A stretch of DNA of 64,000 nucleotides from Emcibacteraceae bacterium (GCA_021774795.1 JAJFIR010000048.1:101073-165072); one strand, 5' to 3'; positions 1 to 9,730 are shown, counted from the first letter of the stretch. The notes: a model not told the origin generated them from the sequence alone. Numbers and translations are program-made.

Positions 1-618
1 CGCGTGCTGAATACCGTCCACGATTATAAAACAATCCGGTGAAACCTTTCTTATTGCTTCGGAGATTGATTTTACATCAACGGATATCCCTGTGACGGGA
101 CTTGTGTGCAATATAGTTGCTACTTTGGTGTTTTCACTAAGGTGCGGTATATAATCTTCTGCTGTAACCGACCCTGTTTCATCATTATGAATAACTTTAA
201 TATAATTGGTGCCTGCAACATCTGCCCAGCGCGTACAAGCACTAACAGTTGCGGGATGCTCAAGACTACTTCCAACCACATCACAACCCTTAGGCACCGC
301 AAGTATAGCGGCACTAATCAAGCGAAACAGTAGTTCAGTTCCACTTTCACCGACAAAAACGGGTCCCTCTTTTGCCCCAAGAAATGCTCTTATATCTGAC
401 TTAGCCTGATTTATAATATTAACCAGTTCATGAGAGGCAGGGTTGTCGCGCCCCTGATTATCTGGAATTGCTGCTAATTCTTTTGAGCGCTCGACGACTG
501 AAGTGAGCGTAAGGGTGCCGCCTGCGTTTTCGAAAAAAATTCTTTTTCCTTGATACGGGCAGTGATCAATTAGCTCAAATTGGTCGCGGATTTTATAAAG
601 CAGATCGTCATTAAACAT
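1..618 (-). CDS. class V aminotransferase / cysteine desulfurase-like PLP enzyme (3' end outside window)
   Basis: The minus strand is open from an ATG at 616-618 to the window edge (206 codons, C-terminus missing). The start reads MFNDDLLYKIRDQF, followed by a FFENAGG segment, a GESGTELLFRL segment and, at the truncated end, VDGIQHA. The VDG(x)QHA signature with its PLP-contacting Asp is typical of class V (NifS/CsdA-like) aminotransferases. The PLP lysine should lie shortly after the window edge and cannot be checked. Family members include cysteine desulfurases, kynureninases and isopenicillin-N-epimerase-like proteins; I cannot tell which applies. The gene is divergent from the membrane protein at 774 with a 155-base intergenic region. 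Confidence in the fold is good; the substrate is unknown. Confidence 0.8.
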   Translation of the reverse strand, partial: MFNDDLLYKIRDQFELIDHCPYQGKRIFFENAGGTLTLTSVVERSKELAAIPDNQGRDNPASHELVNIINQAKSDIRAFLGAKEGPVFVGESGTELLFRLISAAILAVPKGCDVVGSSLEHPATVSACTRWADVAGTNYIKVIHNDETGSVTAEDYIPHLSENTKVATILHTSPVTGISVDVKSISEAIRKVSPDCFIIVDGIQHA

Positions 619-773
619 TAATATAAACCTTAATAAATAAAAATTACATTCTTTCATACTCATAAAGGAATGACTTATCAATCACAGTAATGTGATAATT
701 ACGGTATAGATTTTTTCAAATTAGTTGCTAATGTAACTACACTTAATAAAAAATAATCTCAGGAAACGCGGAA

Positions 774-1187
774 ATGAATGAAAATCCACCGCCTTATCAA
801 GATAAACTAGAATTATCTTTATTTTTGTTTCGTATTACAATATTTACCGTAATGCTAGCTTGGACCATTGATAAATTTACCAATCCCGGTCACGGTGTGC
901 GGATATTGGAAGGGTTTTATAAAATTGGCGGTGTTGGTGAAACTGTGATTATGATTATGGGGGCAGTTGAGTTGGTTATTATACTGGCATTCTTGGCGGG
1001 TATGTGGAAAAAATACACATATGGCTTTGTGATGATACTCCATGGCTTAACGACTTTTGCGTCTTGGAGTGCCTATGTTCCGCCAGATGTGTCACTTACA
1101 TTCTTTGCGGCTTGGCCAATGTTAGCCGCCTGTATTTCGTTATATCTGTTGCGTGACCTTGACGTTAAATTCGTTCTGGGTAGGTAA
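774..1187 (+). CDS. small four-helix membrane protein, DoxX-like
   Basis: A 137-residue protein with about four hydrophobic helices (roughly residues 14-34, 52-76, 81-98 and 106-124) and a short charged N-terminus. Size and helix pattern resemble DoxX-type quinone-interacting membrane proteins, but I see no diagnostic motif, so the family call is tentative. The ATG at 774 follows an AGGAAACG ribosome-binding site. The gene is monocistronic: upstream is a divergent aminotransferase and downstream a strong hairpin separates it from a convergent hydrolase. Confidence 0.6.
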   Translation: MNENPPPYQDKLELSLFLFRITIFTVMLAWTIDKFTNPGHGVRILEGFYKIGGVGETVIMIMGAVELVIILAFLAGMWKKYTYGFVMILHGLTTFASWSAYVPPDVSLTFFAAWPMLAACISLYLLRDLDVKFVLGR

Positions 1188-1206
1188 AAAGACGAATTGA
1201 AATTTA

Positions 1207-1259
1207 AAAACTGCTGTTTGTATTCGAACATTTATCGTCCGGATACAAACAGCAGTTTT
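1207..1259. terminator. bidirectional intrinsic terminator
   Basis: A near-perfect inverted repeat: AAAACTGCTGTTTGTAT at 1207-1223 pairs with ATACAAACAGCAGTTTT at 1243-1259, giving a 17-bp stem that extends a few more pairs inward. A-rich sequence precedes it and T-rich sequence follows, so it can terminate from either side. It lies exactly between the convergent genes ending at 1187 and 1284. Confidence 0.85.
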
Positions 1260-1283
1260 ATTAGTTATATTGATATTAAGCGA

Positions 1284-2567
1284 TTATTTCTTGGCTTTAG
1301 GTAAATATTCCAACCGTAATCCTTTTGCTGTTCGCGGCAGAAACCCGGTCCAGGTGGTTTCATCCTTGCCATCATTGGCGTTTGGTGAAAGGTTAAGGTA
1401 GGCACTCATTTCATCTTCTGTTTTTAAAATTTTGCCAAAAAATGCCGTGACAAAATGATCGGCAATATTATTCATGCGTAAGTTATTCCAAACCGGATCA
1501 GAATATTGGGTAAACCCGACGCTGTTACCGTCATTATAAACGGCTGTCCATTCTTCAATGGGTGCCGGTATTGGTGCCGCCGCATTATGATTGGCATTAT
1601 CAAAAGTAAGTAAATACCGGTCGGCATTCGTTGTCATATTGAATAATTTTCTGGTCCCGGTTTCATAGCCGGAAATATCATCGACACTTCCGGAAATAAA
1701 AAACATCGGCTTTTTAATGTTATTCAATCCTTCGTCGTTCCAAAACGCGCGTTCCATGCCCCAAGGGGCAACGGCGACGATTGCTTTGAAGCGCGGATCA
1801 ATAAGCGATTCATGCTGATCACTTCCCGCCATAACATTTTTCAAAATTCCGTTTGGTGAAACGGTTTCGTTTTCCGCTATTTCTTTAGTAACACCACTTC
1901 CGGCAGTGATCATAGCACCATAACCGCCCATTGAATATCCAATAAGCCCGGTGTTTTCGGTATCGACCATTCCAGAAAGAAAATGATCAGCTTGATTATT
2001 AAACTGCGCTAATTCATTAAGTACAAATTTTTGATCCAAAGCCCGGTTTAATAATGTACTGGGGAATGGACCGGCATCGTTATACATACTGTCCGTATGG
2101 TCAATGGCGACGGTGATATAGCCTTTTGAGGCAAGGTTTTCACCAAAATGGGCCATTAAAAATCGGTTGCCCGGATATCCGTGTGAAATAATGATAAGCG
2201 GGAAAGCATCATCACTAACAACCGGTTCCGCGTTACGCACTGCTGACCCATAAAGTGTTGCCGTCGAAACACCGTCACGTAGGATCACATTTTCATATGT
2301 CCCGCCGCTCTCTTTGGTATTTGACGGGTACCAGACTTCGATTGTAATTGGCCGGTCATAGTAAGGGAGTGTTTCACCGTCTTTAACATTAACGGCATCA
2401 ATTTGATTTTTATGGCTTAAATGAAGTGTGCGAACACCGACACTATATGTTCCGGGTTTTGCAAGTTCGGGGGCGTCAGGTCTTAGCCCGTCAACGCGGT
2501 TATGCTGCGCCGCCGCACTAAACAGTGCTAATAAACTGAATGTGATTATATAGACAATTTTCTTCAT
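1284..2567 (-). CDS. secreted alpha/beta hydrolase (dienelactone hydrolase / PAF-acetylhydrolase-like)
   Basis: A 427-residue protein with a signal peptide (residues 1-20, positively charged start then a hydrophobic core ending in AAA-Q), so it is probably periplasmic. The alpha/beta hydrolase core shows an oxyanion-type ISHGYPG segment around 127-133 and the nucleophile elbow GYSMGG with Ser212. A later Asp near SGSVDD and a His near NANHN are candidates for the rest of the triad. The length and layout resemble large secreted hydrolases of the platelet-activating-factor acetylhydrolase/dienelactone hydrolase superfamily. The substrate is not evident; esters or lactones are the generic expectation. 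It is read toward the bidirectional terminator, 20 bases downstream of the helicase gene, and may be cotranscribed with it. Confidence 0.8.
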   Translation of the reverse strand: MKKIVYIITFSLLALFSAAAQHNRVDGLRPDAPELAKPGTYSVGVRTLHLSHKNQIDAVNVKDGETLPYYDRPITIEVWYPSNTKESGGTYENVILRDGVSTATLYGSAVRNAEPVVSDDAFPLIIISHGYPGNRFLMAHFGENLASKGYITVAIDHTDSMYNDAGPFPSTLLNRALDQKFVLNELAQFNNQADHFLSGMVDTENTGLIGYSMGGYGAMITAGSGVTKEIAENETVSPNGILKNVMAGSDQHESLIDPRFKAIVAVAPWGMERAFWNDEGLNNIKKPMFFISGSVDDISGYETGTRKLFNMTTNADRYLLTFDNANHNAAAPIPAPIEEWTAVYNDGNSVGFTQYSDPVWNNLRMNNIADHFVTAFFGKILKTEDEMSAYLNLSPNANDGKDETTWTGFLPRTAKGLRLEYLPKAKK

Positions 2568-2587
2568 TTTATACTCCCATAAATTTT

Positions 2588-3961
2588 TTAACCTCTTGAT
2601 GGTCTATAGTGTTTTTTTGTTTTCTTTTTGCGCGCACCGCCCGCTGGTTTATCACTTATATTACCCTCATTATGAGGACGTCTTGATTTGGCGGGGTTTT
2701 TCGCGGCTTTATTATTTGGGCGCTTATTACCGCGTCTTTGATGTTGCCTACGTTGCTGTTTTCTCCTACTCCGCGCTGTGTCTTCTTCTTCATCACCGCC
2801 TTTTTTCTCTGGTGGCTGCACCCCTTCAAGATGAAAAGGATGATCTTCCATCAGCGGTATTTTCTGGCGAATTAATCTTTCAATGTCTCTCAGGTAACCG
2901 CGTTCTTCATGATCACAAAATGATAGCGAAATCCCGGTGGCGCCGGCGCGGGCCGTTCTGCCGATACGATGGACATAACTTTCCGGTTCGTTAGGCAGAT
3001 CAAAATTAATAACGTGGCTAACATCATCAACATCAATACCGCGGGCTGCGACATCTGTTGCGACCAATGCTCTTATTTCACCCGCTTTAAATTGGTTCAG
3101 TGCTTTTTGACGGGCACTTTGTGATTTGTTCCCGTGAATGGCACTGGATGACACACCCAGTTGATCAAGGTTCTTGGATACGCGGTTAGCACCATGTTTG
3201 GTTCGTGTAAATATAAGCACGCGTTTTATCGCTTCACTTTTTAGGACATAAGCAAGCAATTTACGTTTTAAATTTTTGGGAACCATCAATACATATTGAT
3301 CAACTTTTTCGGCCGTTGTAGCGGCGGGTGCCACTTCAACACGGGTTGGGTTCGTAAGGATACTTTGCGCCAGCCCCTCGACCGATTTTGGCATGGTCGC
3401 GGAAAAGAATATGGTTTGTCGCTTGTTGGGGAGTTGTTCAACAATTTTTCGAATATCGCGAATAAAACCCATATCAAGCATGCGGTCCGCTTCATCAAGC
3501 ACAAAATATTCAACTTCACGAAGAATAATATGGCCTTGGTTCATAAGATCCAGAAGCCGCCCCGGTGTTGCAATTAATATATCAACGCCTTGTGACATCG
3601 CCTTTACTTGCGGGTTTTGCGACGCACCCCCATAAACCAGGGTAATCTTATAATGTAAATATTTGGCGTATCCTCGGATATTTTCTTCGATCTGCACCGC
3701 AAGTTCGCGTGTCGGCGCAAGAATTAACGAACGAGTTGTTTTAGGACGTCTTTTTCCTTCACCCTTCACAAGCATTTGTATAATAGGTAATGAAAATGCT
3801 GCCGTTTTTCCGGTACCGGTTTGCGCGACGCCAATAAGGTCACGTTCCTCCAGCAATTTCGGGATTGCCTTTGACTGGATCGGTGTCATGGTTTGATATC
3901 CGCTTTCTTCGATAGCGCGAAGAATAGGGGCTCGCAAACCAAGGTCCGCAAATTTAGTCAT
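2588..3961 (-). CDS. rhlE: DEAD-box ATP-dependent RNA helicase, RhlE type
   Basis: A 457-residue superfamily 2 helicase with all canonical motifs in order: Walker A AQTGTGKT (46-53), PTREL (83-87), TPGR (about 132-135), DEAD (156-159), SAT (187-189), ARGID (306-310) and HRIGRTAR (331-338). A Lys/Arg-rich low-complexity tail of about 75 residues follows the core, a common feature of RhlE-like helicases that aids RNA binding. It acts in the cytosol in RNA structure remodelling, for example ribosome assembly or mRNA decay. The RhlE subgroup assignment rests on core length and the basic tail, so CsdA/SrmB-like alternatives are possible but less likely. Confidence 0.88.
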   Translation of the reverse strand: MTKFADLGLRAPILRAIEESGYQTMTPIQSKAIPKLLEERDLIGVAQTGTGKTAAFSLPIIQMLVKGEGKRRPKTTRSLILAPTRELAVQIEENIRGYAKYLHYKITLVYGGASQNPQVKAMSQGVDILIATPGRLLDLMNQGHIILREVEYFVLDEADRMLDMGFIRDIRKIVEQLPNKRQTIFFSATMPKSVEGLAQSILTNPTRVEVAPAATTAEKVDQYVLMVPKNLKRKLLAYVLKSEAIKRVLIFTRTKHGANRVSKNLDQLGVSSSAIHGNKSQSARQKALNQFKAGEIRALVATDVAARGIDVDDVSHVINFDLPNEPESYVHRIGRTARAGATGISLSFCDHEERGYLRDIERLIRQKIPLMEDHPFHLEGVQPPEKKGGDEEEDTARSRRKQQRRQHQRRGNKRPNNKAAKNPAKSRRPHNEGNISDKPAGGARKKKTKKHYRPSRG

Positions 3962-4057
3962 ACTGCCTGCTTTCCGGATATATTAATCCAGTTAATTGAT
4001 GCGGCTTCATAACGCCTCGCAGGGTAGCTGTCAATCAATTGCCTTATTAATTCCAGT

Positions 4058-6574
4058 CTATTTCCAGTCAGGCGGTGTAATTAAATTGACGAGCAATCTT
4101 GCGCCGCCAGGGACCTGATGTTCCAATTGGTGATGCAGGATAAGACAGCAATGATGATGCCAACCATCGCCAATTTTTCCACTGATTAACCCGCCGGTAA
4201 GGGCGTCTTTTCCTTGCTCCGACATGGAAAGCAGTTTTTCATATACCGGGTCAGCTTCAGCAACAAAATAAAGCCCGCGTTCCTGATGCCAGTCGGCCCA
4301 GTCTGCTTTATCAATTTTATTGGGCGCGTTTAACAAGTGATGATCGGGTATTAAGTGGGTTACCTCCGCATTAGGGTCGGTGATCCGCCATCTAAAAGAA
4401 GGACTTCCGATTTTTATCGGGCGCGGCGGTGTTGTTTCACTGTCCCAATCATCATCGGTACGGTTATATTGGGTGACCAAATTTCCACCATTTTCAACAT
4501 ATGACCTTAAAAAAGGACTGGTTGAAGTAAGATCAGCTGAAAAGGCGCGAATGCCAATCATAATGGTATCATATACCCCGAGGTTGGCCGTTTTTAAATC
4601 ATCAACGCTTAACATGGTTACTTCAACACCAAAGCGTTCCAACCAAAAATAGACCCTGTCGGCACCGCGGTTGACATAACCCACTTTTAATCGTGTCGGC
4701 ATTTCAAGATCAATCGGCTGAACGGCCAATGAGTTTGGAACTATTTTACACGTATTCCTGATATGCGGGTAATCCATCAGTAATACATTTTCTTCGACCT
4801 TGGTTGTGCCTGATTTCACATAAGGGTTTAGCGATATCCGCTCACCGCCTGTTGGGCCATTAATCACAAACTTGAATTTTGAACTGTCCGCAAGTTCCCC
4901 TTTTCTAACGCTATAAAAGGGCGGTATTGTTTGCCAACCTTCCGGGCTTTCCAGCCCCACTTCAACATCACCATTTAAATCGGTGAATTTATCAACGCTA
5001 AGTGTTGCCTGAATGGGGTCACCGTCGGTTAATCTGTTAAAATAAAGGCCGCTTGCTTCCCAGCTTAAATTCACGGGCGGTACTATAAGAACCGGATTGG
5101 GTGGCAATATTGTTTTTTCGCCGATATCGCCATACCTTAGGATACACGAGAAGCGTTCTGAACTCCAGAAAGGGTCATAATCCATCTTTAGAGGATGATG
5201 ATATTTTGCGTCGGCGGGAATGGCGAGACGGATGTTTATTTCTTTTTGTTCTCCGGCGGATATTGAGAAATTTGATAAATCAATTTCCTTTGCGGTCATT
5301 AAGTCATTACCAATGATTGAGAGGTGTAAATCTTTCCAAGTTGGCCCATCGGTATTATAGATTAATACTTTTCCGGTAAAATCTTGATTAGGGCTTGCAA
5401 AATTACTGTCCCACTGAATATCCACATTAAGTCCAGAAACTTCGTGAAATGCTATTCCTATTTGTTTTTTCTTTAGTGTAATACGATGAGAAAATTCTTG
5501 AATAAAATGAATGCTTTCTAGTTTAATTAACTCTTCGATTTTGTTGATAACTTCAGAAAGTTGGCGAAGATTATCGAAGACACCTTGTCGGTCTGGAAAT
5601 GCGTTTACTACCCATGTTGTATAAATAGAAGCTTCTACAAGGGCGTCTAAAAGATCATTGTTATTTACGTGCTGAATGATATCGTCGTAACTTTTCACCA
5701 AGCCATCAAAAACATCGTCTTCTTGTAATGGAATATCATAAACGGATTCCAAGCGGTGCAGGTGGCTTAATTCCGGCTTGGCTTCGCTCCAGCGCCCCAT
5801 GCCCTGCGTTAAGTGGCGCGTCCGTGACCATTCACCAATCTGGCGGTAAGTTGCGCCATTAATCGCGTCCCAGGTGCCTGTTGGGATGGCAACCGTTGCG
5901 TCCGGTGGTGCTTCACTGTCATCATAGACGCCGCCGCGACCACTGCTCGCCGAAAGGTATAATTTCTTAACCTGCCACGGTTTTAAGCCTTCTTTTTCGA
6001 TTTGATCGGGATAAGCGTTAGGATCAGCGGCCAATGTGTAAGCATCAATCGTTGCCCGTGTTACCGCCCGGTGGTGGCCGTGCTGACCGTCTACGTCTAA
6101 AAAAGTTGGTGATAGTATATCGGGCTTTTGCTGCCTTATGATCCGCACAAGTCTTTCACGCATGCGGCCCTTGCCCCAATGGGCTTCCGCTTCTGCGGGA
6201 TCGGTTGAAAAGCCAAAATCATCAATCGGGTCATCAAATTGGTCGCTATAATAATGCACGGACATCGGTATTTGATCCGCCGCCGCTTGTAATTCTTCAG
6301 TACGAAACGCACCAAGGTCCGGCCCTGCTTCGGTGCCGATGGCGTTTTGCCCGCCTTTACCCCGCGTGGCTGTTGAATACATGACTCTCACGCCCTGATT
6401 TCGCGCTAGATACGCAAGAATATGGGACCGTTCGTCGTCGGGGTGCGCACCGCAGTTCATGAAACTGCCTAAATGCTTAAGCGGCGTTAAAGCATTCCAT
6501 AATTTATTAATACCGGAAAGTGATTGTTGTTCGGCTATTCTGCGCTGCGCTTCAGTCATATTTATTATTTCCAT
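4058..6574 (-). CDS. large PIG-L-family (GlcNAc-PI de-N-acetylase-like) deacetylase with C-terminal amidotransferase-like domain
   Basis: An 838-residue protein. The N-terminal third carries the PIG-L/LmbE zinc deacetylase signature AHPDDE (43-48) and the second metal motif HGHH (165-168). The middle looks like beta-sandwich domains. The last about 230 residues include a stretch (IGIRAF, then a segment rich in YVENGGN) that resembles class I glutamine-amidotransferase/ThuA-like folds, by eye only. There is no signal peptide. Family members remove acetyl groups from N-acetylated sugars or thiol glycosides. The gene is divergent from an ABC sugar-importer operon, which suggests the substrate may be an imported N-acetylated amino sugar or conjugate (inference). 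The start could also be Met6 at 6559. Confidence 0.8.
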   Translation of the reverse strand: MEIINMTEAQRRIAEQQSLSGINKLWNALTPLKHLGSFMNCGAHPDDERSHILAYLARNQGVRVMYSTATRGKGGQNAIGTEAGPDLGAFRTEELQAAADQIPMSVHYYSDQFDDPIDDFGFSTDPAEAEAHWGKGRMRERLVRIIRQQKPDILSPTFLDVDGQHGHHRAVTRATIDAYTLAADPNAYPDQIEKEGLKPWQVKKLYLSASSGRGGVYDDSEAPPDATVAIPTGTWDAINGATYRQIGEWSRTRHLTQGMGRWSEAKPELSHLHRLESVYDIPLQEDDVFDGLVKSYDDIIQHVNNNDLLDALVEASIYTTWVVNAFPDRQGVFDNLRQLSEVINKIEELIKLESIHFIQEFSHRITLKKKQIGIAFHEVSGLNVDIQWDSNFASPNQDFTGKVLIYNTDGPTWKDLHLSIIGNDLMTAKEIDLSNFSISAGEQKEINIRLAIPADAKYHHPLKMDYDPFWSSERFSCILRYGDIGEKTILPPNPVLIVPPVNLSWEASGLYFNRLTDGDPIQATLSVDKFTDLNGDVEVGLESPEGWQTIPPFYSVRKGELADSSKFKFVINGPTGGERISLNPYVKSGTTKVEENVLLMDYPHIRNTCKIVPNSLAVQPIDLEMPTRLKVGYVNRGADRVYFWLERFGVEVTMLSVDDLKTANLGVYDTIMIGIRAFSADLTSTSPFLRSYVENGGNLVTQYNRTDDDWDSETTPPRPIKIGSPSFRWRITDPNAEVTHLIPDHHLLNAPNKIDKADWADWHQERGLYFVAEADPVYEKLLSMSEQGKDALTGGLISGKIGDGWHHHCCLILHHQLEHQVPGGARLLVNLITPPDWK

Positions 6575-6691
6575 TTTTTGTATAATTTAATTTAACGCGA
6601 GCAATATTTAAGTCAAGAAACTAGAATTCACATGTGGAGCCAACTATGTTATTGATGAAAATATATTTTATCATTTAACGGGCTTTTCTTA

Positions 6692-7954
6692 ATGCGGCTT
6701 AATATTCTGCTACTTTTAACATATTTGTCGCTATCATTTAGCGCGAAAGCCCAAGAGATTATTGAAATTGATTATTGGCAGTACGCCTATAAAGAACGCA
6801 TTTCCGCCATTGATAAACTGATCACCATGTTTGAAGCGGAAAACCCCAACATTAAAGTCAATCATACCACATTTGCTTATGCGCAGTACCGCACCAAAGT
6901 TGCGGCGGCGGTTTCCGCCGGAGAGGGGCCGGATATCGTGCAGCTCTTTTATGGTTGGCTTGATGATTATTTGGCGGGCGGAATTTTACAGCCATTATCA
7001 CAACAAGAATTCCCAACGGCGGAAATTGATGAACTTTATTTTCCCATGGTTCAAAATATGAAAGTGGACGGTGAGTATTACGCTCTGCCGACGGCGGTGC
7101 GTTCTCTGGCCTTGTTCTGGAATAAGAAGCTGTTCCGCGAAGCGGGGCTGGACCCTGAAAAACCACCAAAGACACTGGATGAATTGCTGGACCATGCCAA
7201 AAAACTAACCAAGCGTGACCGCGCCGGAAATATTATTCAGGTTGGCATGACTTTATCCCCCACCGGGCAGGACCATAATTGGTGGCGGGAAGTGCTAACA
7301 CGGCAATATGGCGGTAAACCTTATAGCAATGATGGGGCGAAGGTACTTTATGATGATCAAGCGGGACTGGATGCTTTTAAATTTTACAGTGGTCTTTCAA
7401 CCGACCACAACGTAACCGTCGTTGATTTTATGGATAAATCCGAAGCAGCGTTTCGCGCCGGAAGAGCCGCCCTTCATATTGATGGCTCTTTCCTACTGGG
7501 GACTTTTAATCGTGGTGGCAGGCGCCCCTTAAGGCTCGAATGGGGGGTGACTGAGCTTCCCCGTCACAACGGCATTAAATCCAACTATGCTTCATATTGG
7601 GTGAATGGCATCACCACCAAAGCGGCGGGCGCAAAAAAACAAGCCGCCGAAAAATTCTTAAAATTCATTACGTCCGAAGAAGCCATGCAATTATGGCTTG
7701 ATGAAGTGGGGGAACTTCCGGCACGAAAAGCCGTTGCCATGCAGGATAGCAATAAAAATCATTCCACATATGGCGCTTTCATCCGCGGGCTTGATTACGC
7801 GGTATCGACAAAGTTTTATTCTGAAGCGGGGCAAAGGCAAACGGTTGTTGATATGCTTGACCGTGTGGTGCTGACGGGCATGAGCGCAAAAGAAAGTTTA
7901 GCGATTGCCGCGCGGGAAGATCAGGCGATTATTGATAAGGCCCTAAATAAATGA
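6692..7954 (+). CDS. ABC transporter extracellular solute-binding protein (family 1, sugar type)
   Basis: A 420-residue periplasmic binding protein with an N-terminal signal peptide (about residues 1-20, ending in AKA-Q). Features of the MalE/UgpB-like family are visible: an early region with YKERI and FEAENP, a GPDIVQLFYGW segment, a central ALPTAVRSLALFWNK segment, and a C-terminal helix-rich part with a KFLKFITSEEA motif. It is the first gene of the importer operon and is followed 9 bases later by the first permease. The ligand is probably a sugar, glycoside or similar polar compound; the operon partners (a C-N lyase and a divergent deacetylase) hint at a nitrogen-containing ligand. Confidence 0.9.
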   Translation: MRLNILLLLTYLSLSFSAKAQEIIEIDYWQYAYKERISAIDKLITMFEAENPNIKVNHTTFAYAQYRTKVAAAVSAGEGPDIVQLFYGWLDDYLAGGILQPLSQQEFPTAEIDELYFPMVQNMKVDGEYYALPTAVRSLALFWNKKLFREAGLDPEKPPKTLDELLDHAKKLTKRDRAGNIIQVGMTLSPTGQDHNWWREVLTRQYGGKPYSNDGAKVLYDDQAGLDAFKFYSGLSTDHNVTVVDFMDKSEAAFRAGRAALHIDGSFLLGTFNRGGRRPLRLEWGVTELPRHNGIKSNYASYWVNGITTKAAGAKKQAAEKFLKFITSEEAMQLWLDEVGELPARKAVAMQDSNKNHSTYGAFIRGLDYAVSTKFYSEAGQRQTVVDMLDRVVLTGMSAKESLAIAAREDQAIIDKALNK

Positions 7955-7963
7955 GAAGTATAA

Positions 7964-8860
7964 ATGAGCAATAACAAGGGTTTAACGGTCGGTCAAAAAC
8001 GTGCGATATGGGCATGGTTGTTTCTGGTGATCCCCATTGTTTATTTCATCATTGTGCGCTTCTACCCGACATTTGATGCCTTCAGCATGTCATTCACCGA
8101 CTGGAATATCATTGGGGAGCGTAATTATATCGGTTTTGATAATTATGTTACCCTTTTCAATGATCCGGTATTTTGGGTAGTGCTTGGTAACACGTTTGAA
8201 TATCTGCTGTTTGGTATTCCCATATCGTTGCTTTTATCCTTTACCATCGCATACTATCTTGATCAGATTAAATTCGGTCACGGTTTGCTTCGCGCTTGTT
8301 ATTTTGTGCCGTTTTTAACCACGGCGGTGGCGATGGCGTGGGTGTGGCGCTGGTTTTATCAGCCAGTACCCATTGGAATTTTTAATCTGGCACTTGGGGA
8401 GCTTGGTATTTTACAGATGGATTTTCTCCGTTCCACCACCCAAGCACTGCCCGCAGTGCTGATGCCGGCCATATGGGCGGGACTTGGCTTTCAAATCATC
8501 ATATTCCTTGCCGGGATAAGGTCCATACCCGATAGTTATTATGAAGCGGCGAAAATTGACGGTGCCGGGGACCGGCAAATTTTATGGGAAATAACCCTGC
8601 CGCAACTGCGCGCCACAATTACTTTTATCGTAATCACCAGCTCTATCGGGTTCTTAAGGATATTTGATCAGGTTTATAACATGACACAGGAAGGGGAAGG
8701 CGGGCCACTGAATGCCACTCGACCGTTGGTTATTCATATTTATAAATCGGCATTCGAAGATTTCGAAATGGGCATGGCCGCCGCACAAACCGTGGTTCTT
8801 TTTACCATTTTAATGGTGATTACGCTGCTTCAGTTAAAAGTGATGAAAAAAGATGGCTGA
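7964..8860 (+). CDS. ABC sugar-type permease, MalF/UgpA-like subunit
   Basis: A 298-residue inner-membrane protein with about six transmembrane helices. The cytoplasmic EAA loop that docks onto the ATPase is clear in YYEAAKIDGAGDRQILWEI (about residues 200-218), with the conserved EAA and G spaced as in the family. The length fits the MalF/UgpA class without the large periplasmic insertion of enteric MalF. The gene overlaps the next permease by 8 bases, indicating translational coupling. Confidence 0.92.
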   Translation: MSNNKGLTVGQKRAIWAWLFLVIPIVYFIIVRFYPTFDAFSMSFTDWNIIGERNYIGFDNYVTLFNDPVFWVVLGNTFEYLLFGIPISLLLSFTIAYYLDQIKFGHGLLRACYFVPFLTTAVAMAWVWRWFYQPVPIGIFNLALGELGILQMDFLRSTTQALPAVLMPAIWAGLGFQIIIFLAGIRSIPDSYYEAAKIDGAGDRQILWEITLPQLRATITFIVITSSIGFLRIFDQVYNMTQEGEGGPLNATRPLVIHIYKSAFEDFEMGMAAAQTVVLFTILMVITLLQLKVMKKDG

Positions 8861-9692
8861 ACAAAAGATATATAAAAAAGCCATTAGCGTTAAAAAGACG
8901 GTTATCTGGACCATGCTTGCCATTGGTGCTATCGCCATGCTGACCCCGATTATTTTTATGTTTTCAGCCTCCTTTAAATATTCGGATGAGATTTTTAATT
9001 TAAACATAATTCCTTCAGAACCAACATTAAGTAATTATATATATCTATTTGAAGAAACAACATTTTTTAAGTGGTTGATAAATTCATTCATCATATCGAC
9101 CGTGGTTACCTTTAGCGTGTTATTCTTTGACGCGCTGATCGGTTATACGCTCTGTAAGTTCAAATTTAAAGGCCGGAAAATAGTCTTCATCGCCATATTA
9201 TCCACATTAATGATTCCCACCGAAATGCTGGTAATCCCGTGGTATGTGCTCTCCAATAACCTTGGGCTTATTGATAGCTATTTTGGCCTTATGTTCCCCG
9301 GATTAATGAGCGGTTTTGGCGTTTTTCTTATGAAACAGTTTTTTGAAGGCGTGCCTGATGATTTCCTTGATGCGGCGCGCATTGACGGGCTTAATGAATT
9401 TCAAATATTCATCGAAGTGGCATTGCCGCTGGTGATGCCGGCCTTATCGGCGCTCGCCATATTCACGTTTTTGGGAAACTGGACCGCGTTTTTATGGCCG
9501 ATGATCGTCACCACAAGCGCTGATCTATACACCATCCCCGTTGGGCTAGCGTCCTTTTCCGGTGAATTTCAAACGGAATGGGAAATGATCATGACCGGGG
9601 CCGCGGTCGCCAGTTTGCCGACTTTACTTGTATTTTTATTATTACAGCGCTTTATCATTCGCGGCGTTATATTAGGAGGGCTTAAGGGCTAA
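8853..9692 (+). CDS. ABC sugar-type permease, MalG/UgpE-like subunit
   Basis: A 279-residue permease with six predicted transmembrane helices and a clear EAA loop, FLDAARIDGLNEFQIFIEV (about residues 171-189). It pairs with the preceding permease to form the membrane channel of the importer. The start overlaps the end of the upstream gene by 8 bases (ATG within AAAAAAGATGGCTGA). The stop is followed by a 34-base gap containing a duplicated start-like sequence before the lyase gene. Confidence 0.92.
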   Translation: MAEQKIYKKAISVKKTVIWTMLAIGAIAMLTPIIFMFSASFKYSDEIFNLNIIPSEPTLSNYIYLFEETTFFKWLINSFIISTVVTFSVLFFDALIGYTLCKFKFKGRKIVFIAILSTLMIPTEMLVIPWYVLSNNLGLIDSYFGLMFPGLMSGFGVFLMKQFFEGVPDDFLDAARIDGLNEFQIFIEVALPLVMPALSALAIFTFLGNWTAFLWPMIVTTSADLYTIPVGLASFSGEFQTEWEMIMTGAAVASLPTLLVFLLLQRFIIRGVILGGLKG

Positions 9693-9709
9693 CACGCTTT
9701 AAGGTAACC

Positions 9710-9730
9710 ATGACAGAGATTAAACCATGA
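9710..9730 (+). promoter_or_regulatory. duplicated start / six-codon leader before the lyase gene
   Basis: The 11-base word ATGACAGAGAT occurs twice, at 9710-9720 and 9727-9737, 17 bases apart. The first copy opens a six-codon frame (M-T-E-I-K-P) whose TGA stop at 9728-9730 overlaps the ATG of the lyase gene (ATGA). It could be a translational-coupling leader or just a small tandem duplication; the sequence alone does not decide. Confidence 0.4.

Noticed and set aside
6658..6669. AAAATATATTTT palindrome ahead of the importer as an operator
   Set aside because: It is a bare AT palindrome; flanking bases do not pair, so it is expected by chance in AT-rich DNA.
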